Notes under the pieces: generated by a model | Told to the model about the DNA's origin: nothing | Databases searched by the model: none | The model's input: only the letters and a program-made list of their open reading frames with translations | Made by a program: the position numbers and the translations under genes | Source: Megalopta genalis | Lineage: Eukaryota; Arthropoda; Insecta; Hymenoptera; Halictidae | DNA length: 64,000 nucleotides | Direction: 5' to 3' | NCBI RefSeq assembly: GCF_051020955.1 | Contig: NW_027476165.1 | Location: 579,201-643,200, forward strand | Shown here: piece after piece, positions 50,399 to 62,000 of the stretch | How the letters are laid out: each line of letters starts with the position of its first letter | Numbering within the stretch: position 1 is the first letter of the stretch

Positions 50399-51150
50399 GT
50401 TGCGCATGGATTTGAAGATAACACGTTTGTTTCGCATGCAGTTGAAGCTATATCACTTATATTCGCAAGTATTTGAAAACAAATCATTCGGTTCGCAAGG
50501 ATTTGAAGCTAAGCCTTCTACTTCGCATTGATTTGATGCTAAATCATGTGTTTCGCATGGATTTGAAGATAACTGGATTGTTTAGCATGCAGTTGAATCT
50601 ATATCACTTATATTCGCAAGTATTTGAAGCCAAATAATTCGTTTGGCATGGATTGGAAGCTAAGCCATCTACTTTGCATTGATTTGAAGTCAAATCATGT
50701 GTTACGCTTGGATTTGAAGCTCACTCGTTTGTTTCGCCTGCATTTGAAGATATATCACTTACATCGCAAGTATATGGCTAAATCAGTCGGTTCGCATGGA
50801 TTTGAAGATATGCCTTCTACTTCGCATTGATTTGAAGTTAAATCATGTGTTTCGCTTGGATTTGAAGATAACTGGATTGTTTAGCATGCAGTTGAATCTA
50901 TATCACTTATATTCGGAAGCATTTGAAGCTAAATAATTCGTTTGGCATGGATTGGAAGCTAAGCCATCTACTTTGCATTGATTTGAAGTCAAATCATGTG
51001 TTACGCTTGGATTTGAAGCTCACTCGTTTGTTTCGCCTGCATTTGAAGATATATCACTTACATCGCAAGTATATGAAGCTAAATCATTCGTGTCGCATGG
51101 ATTTGAAGCTAAGCCTTCTACTTCGCATTTATTTGAAGCTAAATCATGTG
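50399..51150. repeat. Shortened 1052-bp unit (752 bp)
   Basis: This copy is exactly 300 bp shorter than its neighbours. It has two of the three sub-blocks and then passes straight from AAGTATATGAAGC (near 51068) to the end of the unit. The loss of one sub-block is what an unequal exchange between adjacent 299-bp sub-blocks would leave. Confidence 0.88.
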
Positions 51151-51985
51151 GTTGCGCATGGATTTGAAGATAACACGTTTGTTTCGCATGCAGTTGAAGC
51201 TATATCACTTATATTCGCAAGTATTTGAAAACAAATCATTCGGTTCGCAAGGATTTGAAGCTAAGCCTTCTACTTCGCATTGATTTGATGCTAAATCATG
51301 TGTTTCGCATGGATTTGAAGATAACTGGATTGTTTAGCATGCAGTTGAATCTATATCACTTATATTCGCAAGTATTTGAAGCCAAATAATTCGTTTGGCA
51401 TGGATTGGAAGCTAAGCCATCTACTTTGCATTGATTTGAAGTCAAATCATGTGTTACGCTTGGATTTGAAGCTCACTCGTTTGTTTCGCCTGCATTTGAA
51501 GGTATATCACTTACATCGCAAGTATATGGCTAAATCAGTCGGTTCGCATGGATTTGAAGATATGCCTTCTACTTCGCATTGATTTGAAGTTAAATCATGT
51601 GTTTCGCTTGGATTTGAAGATAACTGGATTGTTTAGCATGCAGTTGAATCTATATCACTTATATTCGGAAGCATTTGGAGCTAAATAATTCGTTTGGCAT
51701 GGATTGGAAGCTAAGCCATCTACTTTGCATTGATTTGAAGTCAAATCATGTGTTACGCTTGGATTTGAAGCTCACTCGTTTGTTTCGCCTGCATTTGAAG
51801 ATATATCACTTACATCGCAAGTATATGAAGCTAAATCATTCGTGTCGCATGGATTTGAAGCTAAGCCTTCTACTTCGCATTGATTTGAAGCTAAATCATG
51901 TGTTTCGCATGGATTTGAAGATAACTGGATTGTTTAGCATGCAGTTGAATCTATATCACTTATATTCGCAAGTATTTGAAGCCAA
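51151..51985. repeat. Last, incomplete copy of the 1052-bp unit
   Basis: The sub-blocks near 51386 and 51685 match those of the unit, with private changes GAAGGTATATC near 51499 and CATTTGGAGCTAAATAATTC near 51672. After about 51880 the path changes and the unit landmark does not come back. A further related sub-block with GGATTGGAGGC lies at about 51976-52070 and leads out of the domain. Confidence 0.83.
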
Positions 51986-53019
51986 ATAATTCGTTTGGCA
52001 TGGATTGGAGGCTAAGCCTTCTACTTCGCATTGATTTGAAGTTAAATCATGTGTTACGCTTGGATTTGAAGCTCACTCGTTTGTTTCGCCTGCATTTGAA
52101 TATATATCACTTATGTCGCAAGTATATGAAGCTAAATCATTCGTGTCGCATGGATTTGAAGCTAAGCCTTCTACTTCGCATTGATATGAAGCTAAATCAT
52201 GTGTATCGCATGGATTCGAGGTTAACTCGTTTGATTCGCATGCAGTTGAAGCTAAATCATGTTTATCACAAGTATCTGAATCTAAACCATCTGTTTCGCA
52301 TGAATATTAAGCTGAACCATGTGTTTCTCATGAATTTGAAACTATATCATGTGTTTCGCATGGATTTGAAGCTAACTCGTTTATATCGTCTGCATTTGAA
52401 GCAAAATCATGTATATCACAAGTATTTGAAGCTGAACCATTTGTTTCTCACGTATTTGAAACTAAGCCTTCTACTTCGCATTGATTTGAAGCTGAATCAT
52501 GTGTTTCGCTTGGATTTGAAGCTAACTCGTTTGTTTCGCATGGATTTGAAGCTAAATCATGTGTTTCGCATGGATTTGAAGCTACCTCGTTTGTTTCACC
52601 TGCATTTGAAGCTACATTACTTCTATTCGAAAGTATTTGATGATAAATCATTCATAAGAGCATGGATTTGAAGCTAACTCGTTTGTTTAGCATGCAGTTG
52701 AATCTATATCACTTATATTCGCAAGTATTTGTAGCGAAATAATTCTTTTCGCATGGATTTTAAGCTAAGCCTTCTACTACGCATGAATTTGAAGCTAAAT
52801 CATGTGTTTCGATTGGATTTCAAGCTAACTCGTTTGTTTCCATGCAGTTGAAGCTAAATCATGTGTTTCGCTTGGATTTGAAGCTAACTCGATTGTTTCG
52901 CATGCAGTTGAATCTAAATCACGTATATCACAAGTATTTGAAGCTGGACCAATTGATTCCCATGGATTCGAAGATAAGCCTTCTACTTCGCATTCATTTG
53001 AAGCTAAATCATGTGTTTC
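51986..53019. repeat. Mosaic satellite between two blocks
   Basis: About 52210-52650 is the relative of 29620-30045. Directly after it, near 52652, the expected CATTCGTTTCGCATGG reads CATTCATAAGAGCATGG, a local replacement with no parallel in the window. The remainder holds ordinary monomers with some short ones (for example GTTTGTTTCCATGC near 52834). No gene is visible. Confidence 0.8.
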
Positions 53020-56000
53020 GCAAGGATTTGAAGATAACTCGTTGGTTTTGCATGCAGTTGATGCAAAATCACGCATATCACAAGTATTTGAAGCTAAACC
53101 ATTTGATTCGCATGGATTCGAAGATCAGCCTTCTACTTCGCATTCATTTGAAGCTAAAACATGTGTTTTGAATGGATTTGATGCTAACTCGTTTGTTTCG
53201 CATGCATTTGAAGTTAAATCATGCATATCACATATAATTGAAGCTAAACCATTTGTTTCGCATGGATTCGAAGATCAGCCTTCTACTTCGCATTGATTTG
53301 AAGCCAAATCATGTGTTTCGCTTGGATTTGAAGCTAACTCGTTCGTTTCGCTTGCATTTGAAGCTAAATCATGCACATCACAAGTATTTGAAGCAGAACC
53401 ACTTGTTTCGCATGGATTTGAATATAAGCCTTCTACTTCGCATCGATTTGAAGCTAAATCATGTGTTTCGCTTGGATTTCAAACTAACTAGTTTGTTTCG
53501 CAATGCAGTTAAAGCTAAATCATGTACATCACAATTATTTGAAGCTAAACCATTTGATTCGCATGGATTTCAAATTAAGCCTTCTACTTCGCATTGATTT
53601 GAAGCTAAATCATGTGTTCCGCATGCATTTGAAGCTAACACGTTTGTTTCGCATGCTGTTGAAGCTAAATCATGTATATCACAAGTATTTGAGCCTAAAC
53701 CATTTGTTTCGCATGGTTTCGAAGATCAGCCATCTACTTCGCATTTATTTGTAGCTAAATCATGTGTTTCGCATGGATTTGAAGCTAAGTCGTTTGTTTC
53801 GCATGCTGTTGAAGCTAAATCATGTATATCACAGGCACTTGCAGCTAAACCATTTGTTTCGCATGGGTTCGAAGATAACCCTTCCACTTCGCATTGATTT
53901 GAAGCTGAATCATGTGTTTCGCTTGTATTTGAAGCTAACTCGTTTGTTTCGCATACTGTTGAAGCTAAATCATGTATATCACAGGCACTTGCAGCTAAAC
54001 CATTTGTTTCGCATGGATTCGAAGATAACCCTTCTACTGCGCATTGATTTGAAGCCAAATCATGTGTTTCGCTTGGATTTGAAACTAACTCGTTTGCTTC
54101 GCATGCATTTGAAGCTAAATCATATATATCACAAGTATTAGAAGCTAAACCATTTAACTCGCATGGATTTGAAATTAAGCCTTCTACTTCGCATTGATTT
54201 GAAGCTAAATCATGTGATTCGCTTGGATTTGAAGCTAACTCGTTTGTTCCACACGCAGTTGAAGCTAAATCATGTATATCACAAGTATTTGAAGCTGAAC
54301 CATTTGTTACGCATGGATTTGAAACCACGCCGTCTACTTCGCATTGATTTGAAGCTGAATCATGTGTTTCGCTTGTATTTGAAGATAAATCATGTATATC
54401 ACAAGCATTTGAAACTAAACCATTTGATTCGGACGGATTTGAAGCTAAGCCTTCTACTTCGCATTGATTTGAAGTTAAATCATTTGTTTCCCTTGGATTT
54501 GAAGCTAACTCGTTTGCTCCGCATGCAGTTGAAGCTAAATCGTGTATATCACAAGTATTTGAAAATATACCATTTGTTTTGCATGGATTCGTAGACAAGC
54601 CTTCTACTTCGCATTGATTTGAAGCTAAATCACGTGTATCGCATGGATTTGAAGACAACTCATTTGTTTCGTCTGCATTTGAAACTATATCACTTTGTTT
54701 TGCATGGATTCGAAGATAAGCCTTCTACTTCGCATTGATTTGAAGCTAAATCATGTGTATCGCATGGATTCGAAGCTAACTCGTTTGATTCGCTTGCTGT
54801 TGAAGCAAAATCACGCATATCACAAGTATTTGAAACTAAACCATTTGTTTCGCATGGATTCGACCTGCCTTCTAGTTCGCATTGATTTGAAGCTGAATCA
54901 CGTTTCGCATAGATTAGAAGCTAACTCGTTTGTTTCGCATTCATTTGAAGCTATATCACTTCTATCGCAAGTATTTGAAGCTAAATCATGTGTTTCGCAT
55001 GTATTTGAAGATAAGCCTCCTACTTCGCATTGATTTCAAGCTAAATCATGTGTTTCGCATGCATTTGAAGCTAACTCGATTGTTTCGCATGCAGTTGAAT
55101 GTAAATCATGTATATCACAACTATTTGCAGCTGAACCATTTGCTACGCATGAATATTAAGCTAAACCATGTGTTACGAATGAATTTGAAGCTAAATCATG
55201 TATTTCGCATGCATTTGAAGCTAACTCGTTTTCTTCGCCTGCATTTGATGCTAAATCATGTATATCACAGGTATTTGAAGCTAAACCATTTGTTTCGCAT
55301 GGATTCGAAGACAAGCCTTCTACTTCGCATTGATTTCAAGCTAAATCATGTGTTTCGCATGCATTTGAAGCTAACTCGATTGTTTCACATGCAGTTGAAG
55401 GTAAATCATGTACATCACAATTATTTGATGCTAAACCATTTGTTTCGCATGAATTTGAAGCTAAACCATCTACATCGCATTGATTTGTAGCTAAATCAAG
55501 TGGTTCGCTCGTATTTGAAGCTAGTTCGTTTGTTTCGCATGCAGTTGAAGCTAAATCATGTATATCACAAGAATTTGAAGCAAAACCATTTGATTCCCAT
55601 GGTTTTGATGCTAAGCCTTCTACTTCGCATTGATTTGAATCGAAATCATGTGTTTCGCTTGGATTTGAAGCTAACTCGTTTGTTCCACATGCAGTTGAAG
55701 CTAAATCATGTATATCACAAGCATTTGAAGCTATACCATTTGTTTCGCCTGTATTTGAAGCTAAGCCTTCTACTTCGCATTGATTTGAAGTTAAATCATG
55801 TGTTACGCTTGGATTTGAAGCTCACTCGTTTGTTTCGCCTGCATTTGAAGCTTAATCATGTATAGCACAAGTATTTGAATGTAAACCATTTGTTTTGAAC
55901 CTAAATCATGTGTTTCGCTTGGATTTGAAGCTAACTCGTTTGTTTCGCCTGCAGTTGAAGCTAAATCATGTTTATCACAAGTATCTGAATCTAAACCATC

Positions 56001-59000
56001 TGTTTCGCATGAATATTAAGCAGAACCATGTGTTTCTCATGAATTTGAAACTATATCATGTGTTTCGCATGGATTTGAAGCTAACTCGTTTGTTTCGCAC
56101 GCAGTTGACGCTAAATCGTGTATATCACGATTATTTGAAGCTATTCCATTTGATTCGCATGGATTTGAAACTAAGCCTACTGCTTCGCATTGAGTTGAAG
56201 CTGAAACATGCATTTCGCATGGATTTGAAGCTAACTCGTTTTTTCGCCTGCATTTGGAGCTATATCACTTATATTCGCAAGTATTTGAAGGTCAATCATT
56301 CGTTTCGCATGGGTTTGAAGCTAAGCCTTCTACTTCGGATGGATTTGAAGCTAAATCATGCGTTTCGCTTGGATTTAAAACTAACTTGTTTGTTTCGCAT
56401 GCAGTTGAAACTAAATCATGTATATCACAAGTATTTGAAGCAAAACCATTTGTTTCGCATGAATATTAAGCTGAACCATGTGTTTCGAATGAATTTGAAT
56501 CGAAATCATGTGTTTCGTATGGATTTTAATCTAACTGGCTTGTTTCGCATGCAGTTGAATCTAAATCACGCATATCACAAGTATTAGAAGCTAAACCATT
56601 TGTTTCGCATGGATTCGAAGATCAGACTTCTGCTTCGCATTGATTTGAAGCTAAATCATGTGTTTCGCATGGATTTGAAGCTTACTCATTTGATTTGCAT
56701 GCATTTGAAGCTGAATCATGTATATCACAATTATTTGAAGCTAAACCATCGGTTTCGTGTGGATTCGAAGGTAAGCCTTCTACTTCGCATTGAATTGAAG
56801 CTAAATCATGTGTTTTGAATGGATTTGAAGCTAAACTCCATTCGTTTGTTTCGCATCCATTTGAAGCTACATCATGTATATCACATATAATTGAAGCTAA
56901 ACCATCTGTTTCGTGTGGATTCGAAGGTAAGCCTTCTACTTCGCATTGATTTGAGCTAAATCATTTTTTTCGCTTGCGTTTGAAGCTAACTCGCATGCTT
57001 CGCATGCAGTGGAAGCTAAATTATGTATATCACAAGTATTTGAAGCTGAACCATTTGCTTCGCATGAATATTAAGCTAAATCACGTGTTTCGCACGGATT
57101 TGAAACTAACACGGTTGTTTCGCCTGCATTTGAATCTAAATCATGTATATCACAAGTATTTGAACCTAAACCATTTGTTTGCATGGATTCGTAGACAAGC
57201 CTTCTACTTCGCATTGATTTGAAGCTAAATCATGTGTATCGCATGGATTTGAAGCTAAATCATGTGTTTCCCTTGGATTTGAAGCTAACTCGTAAGTTTC
57301 GCATGAAGTTGAAGCCAAATCATGTATAAAATAAGTATTTCAAGCTAAATCATTTGTTTCGCATGGATTTCAAGTTGACTCGTTTGTTTCGCATGGATTT
57401 GAAGCTAAGCCTTCTACTTCGCATTGATTTGAAGCTAAATCATGTATTTCGCATGAATTTGAAGCTAACTGTTTGTTCCGCCTGCATTTGAAGCTATATC
57501 ACTTATATCGCAAGTATTTGAAGATAAATCATTTGTTTCGCATGGATTTGAAGCTAAGCCTTCTACTTCGCATTGATTTGAAGCTGAATCATGTGTTTCG
57601 CATGGATTTGAAGCTAACTCGTTTGTTTCGCTTGCTGTTGAAGCTAAATCAAGTATGTCACAAGTATTTGAATCTAAACCATTTGTTTCGCATGGATTTG
57701 AAGCTAAGCCTTCTAGTTCGCATTGATTTGAATCTGAATCATGTGTTTCGCTTAGATTTGAAGATAACTCGTTGGTTTTGCATGCAGTTGAAGCAAAATC
57801 ACGCATATCACAAGTATTTGAAGCTAAACCATTTGATTCGCATGGATTCGAAGATCAGCCTTCTACATCGCATTGATTTGAAGCTAAATCATGAGTTTCG
57901 CATGGATTTGCAGCTAAGTCATGTGTTTTGAATGGATTTGAAGTTAACTCGTTTGCTTCCCAAGCAGTTGAAGCTAAATCATGTATATCATACGTATTTG
58001 AAGCTAAAGAACTTGATTCGCATGGATTTCAAACTAAGCCTTCTACTTCGCATTGATTTGAAGGTAAATCCTGTCTTTTGCATGGATTTAAAGCTAACTC
58101 GTTTGTTTCGCCAGCATTTGAAGCTATATCAGTGATATTCGCAAGTATTTGAAGGTAAATCATTCGTTTCGCTGGATTTGAAACTAAGCCTTCTACATCG
58201 CATTGATTTGATTCTAAATCATGTGTTTCGCTTGGATTTGAAGCTGACTCGTTTGTTTCGCATGCAGTTGAAGCTAAATCATGTATATCAAAAGTAGTAG
58301 AAGCTAAACAATTTGTTTCGCATGGATTCGGCGATCAGCCATCAGCTTCGCATTGATTTTAAGCTATATCATGTGTTTCGCATCGATTTGAAGCTAACTC
58401 GTTTGTTTCGCCTGCATTTGAAGCTAAATCATGTATATCACAAGTATTTAAAGCTAAACCATTTGTTCGCATGGATTCGAAGATAAGCCTTCTACTTCGC
58501 ATTGAATTAAAGCTAAATCATGTGTTTCGCATGGATTTGAAGCTGACTCGTTTGTTTCGCCTGCATTTGATGCTATATGATGTATATCACAAGTATTTGA
58601 ATCTGAACCATTTGATTCCCATGAATAGTACGCTAAACCATGTCTTTCGAATGAATTTGAAGCTAAATCATGTGTTTTGAATGGATTTGAAGCTAACTCG
58701 TTTGTTTCGCATGCATTTGAAGTTAAATCATGCATATCACATATAATTGAAGCTAAACCATTTGTTTCGCATGGATTCGAAGATCAGCCTTCTACTTCGC
58801 ATTCATTTGAAGCTAAATCATGTGTTTCGCATGGATTTGAAGCTAACTCGTTTGTTTCGCATGCATTTGAAGCTAAATCATGTATCTCACATATAATTGA
58901 AGCTAATCCATTTGTTTCGGATGGATTTGAAGCTAACTCGTTTGTTTCGCATGCAGTTGAAGCTAAATCATGTACATCACAAGTATTTGAAGTTAAAGCA

Positions 59001-59068
59001 TTTGTTTCGCATGGATTCGAAGATAAGCCTTCTACTTCGCATTGATTTGAATCTGAATCATGTGTTTC
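53020..59068. repeat. 6049-bp tandem duplication, copy 1
   Basis: From about 53020 the sequence recurs 6049 bp later, and this holds at every landmark I compared (53042 with 59091, 53726 with 59775, 54695 with 60744, 57465 with 63514). The left limit lies where GAAGATAACTCGTTGG begins; to its left 53000 and 59050 differ. The unit includes short monomers at about 54862 (GATTCGACCTGCC) and 54897 (AATCACGTTTCGC), which the second copy repeats exactly. Confidence 0.93.
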
Positions 59069-62000
59069 GCTTAGATTTGAAGATAACTCGTTGGTTTTGC
59101 ATGCAGTTGATGCAAAATCACGCATATCACAAGTATTTGAAGCTAAACCATTTGATTCGCATGGATTCGAAGATCAGCCTTCTACTTCGCATTCATTTGA
59201 AGCTAAAACATGTGTTTTGAATGGATTTGATGCTAACTCGTTTGTTTCGCATGCATTTGAAGTTAAATCATGCATATCACATATAATTGAAGCTAAACCA
59301 TTTGTTTCGCATGGATTCGAAGATCAGCCTTCTACTTCGCATTGATTTGAAGCCAAATCATGTGTTTCGCTTGGATTTGAAGCTAACTCGTTCGTTTCGC
59401 TTGCATTTGAAGCTAAATCATGCACATCACAAGTATTTGAAGCAGAACCACTTGTTTCGCATGGATTTGAATATAAGCCTTCTACTTCGCATCGATTTGA
59501 AGCTAAATCATGTGTTTCGCTTGGATTTCAAACTAACTAGTTTGTTTCGCAATGCAGTTAAAGCTAAATCATGTACATCACAATTATTTGAAGCTAAACC
59601 ATTTGATTCGCATGGATTTCAAATTAAGCCTTCTACTTCGCATTGATTTGAAGCTAAATCATGTGTTCCGCATGCATTTGAAGCTAACACGTTTGTTTCG
59701 CATGCTGTTGAAGCTAAATCATGTATATCACAAGTATTTGAGCCTAAACCATTTGTTTCGCATGGTTTCGAAGATCAGCCATCTACTTCGCATTTATTTG
59801 TAGCTAAATCATGTGTTTCGCATGGATTTGAAGCTAAGTCGTTTGTTTCGCATGCTGTTGAAGCTAAATCATGTATATCACAGGCACTTGCAGCTAAACC
59901 ATTTGTTTCGCATGGGTTCGAAGATAACCCTTCCACTTCGCATTGATTTGAAGCTGAATCATGTGTTTCGCTTGTATTTGAAGCTAACTCGTTTGTTTCG
60001 CATACTGTTGAAGCTAAATCATGTATATCACAGGCACTTGCAGCTAAACCATTTGTTTCGCATGGATTCGAAGATAACCCTTCTACTGCGCATTGATTTG
60101 AAGCCAAATCATGTGTTTCGCTTGGATTTGAAACTAACTCGTTTGCTTCGCATGCATTTGAAGCTAAATCATATATATCACAAGTATTAGAAGCTAAACC
60201 ATTTAACTCGCATGGATTTGAAATTAAGCCTTCTACTTCGCATTGATTTGAAGCTAAATCATGTGATTCGCTTGGATTTGAAGCTAACTCGTTTGTTCCA
60301 CACGCAGTTGAAGCTAAATCATGTATATCACAAGTATTTGAAGCTGAACCATTTGTTACGCATGGATTTGAAACCACGCCGTCTACTTCGCATTGATTTG
60401 AAGCTGAATCATGTGTTTCGCTTGTATTTGAAGATAAATCATGTATATCACAAGCATTTGAAACTAAACCATTTGATTCGGACGGATTTGAAGCTAAGCC
60501 TTCTACTTCGCATTGATTTGAAGTTAAATCATTTGTTTCCCTTGGATTTGAAGCTAACTCGTTTGCTCCGCATGCAGTTGAAGCTAAATCGTGTATATCA
60601 CAAGTATTTGAAAATATACCATTTGTTTTGCATGGATTCGTAGACAAGCCTTCTACTTCGCATTGATTTGAAGCTAAATCACGTGTATCGCATGGATTTG
60701 AAGACAACTCATTTGTTTCGTCTGCATTTGAAACTATATCACTTTGTTTTGCATGGATTCGAAGATAAGCCTTCTACTTCGCATTGATTTGAAGCTAAAT
60801 CATGTGTATCGCATGGATTCGAAGCTAACTCGTTTGATTCGCTTGCTGTTGAAGCAAAATCACGCATATCACAAGTATTTGAAACTAAACCATTTGTTTC
60901 GCATGGATTCGACCTGCCTTCTAGTTCGCATTGATTTGAAGCTGAATCACGTTTCGCATAGATTAGAAGCTAACTCGTTTGTTTCGCATTCATTTGAAGC
61001 TATATCACTTCTATCGCAAGTATTTGAAGCTAAATCATGTGTTTCGCATGTATTTGAAGATAAGCCTCCTACTTCGCATTGATTTCAAGCTAAATCATGT
61101 GTTTCGCATGCATTTGAAGCTAACTCGATTGTTTCGCATGCAGTTGAATGTAAATCATGTATATCACAACTATTTGCAGCTGAACCATTTGCTACGCATG
61201 AATATTAAGCTAAACCATGTGTTACGAATGAATTTGAAGCTAAATCATGTATTTCGCATGCATTTGAAGCTAACTCGTTTTCTTCGCCTGCATTTGATGC
61301 TAAATCATGTATATCACAGGTATTTGAAGCTAAACCATTTGTTTCGCATGGATTCGAAGACAAGCCTTCTACTTCGCATTGATTTCAAGCTAAATCATGT
61401 GTTTCGCATGCATTTGAAGCTAACTCGATTGTTTCACATGCAGTTGAAGGTAAATCATGTACATCACAATTATTTGATGCTAAACCATTTGTTTCGCATG
61501 AATTTGAAGCTAAACCATCTACATCGCATTGATTTGTAGCTAAATCAAGTGGTTCGCTCGTATTTGAAGCTAGTTCGTTTGTTTCGCATGCAGTTGAAGC
61601 TAAATCATGTATATCACAAGAATTTGAAGCAAAACCATTTGATTCCCATGGTTTTGATGCTAAGCCTTCTACTTCGCATTGATTTGAATCGAAATCATGT
61701 GTTTCGCTTGGATTTGAAGCTAACTCGTTTGTTCCACATGCAGTTGAAGCTAAATCATGTATATCACAAGCATTTGAAGCTATACCATTTGTTTCGCCTG
61801 TATTTGAAGCTAAGCCTTCTACTTCGCATTGATTTGAAGTTAAATCATGTGTTACGCTTGGATTTGAAGCTCACTCGTTTGTTTCGCCTGCATTTGAAGC
61901 TTAATCATGTATAGCACAAGTATTTGAATGTAAACCATTTGTTTTGAACCTAAATCATGTGTTTCGCTTGGATTTGAAGCTAACTCGTTTGTTTCGCCTG

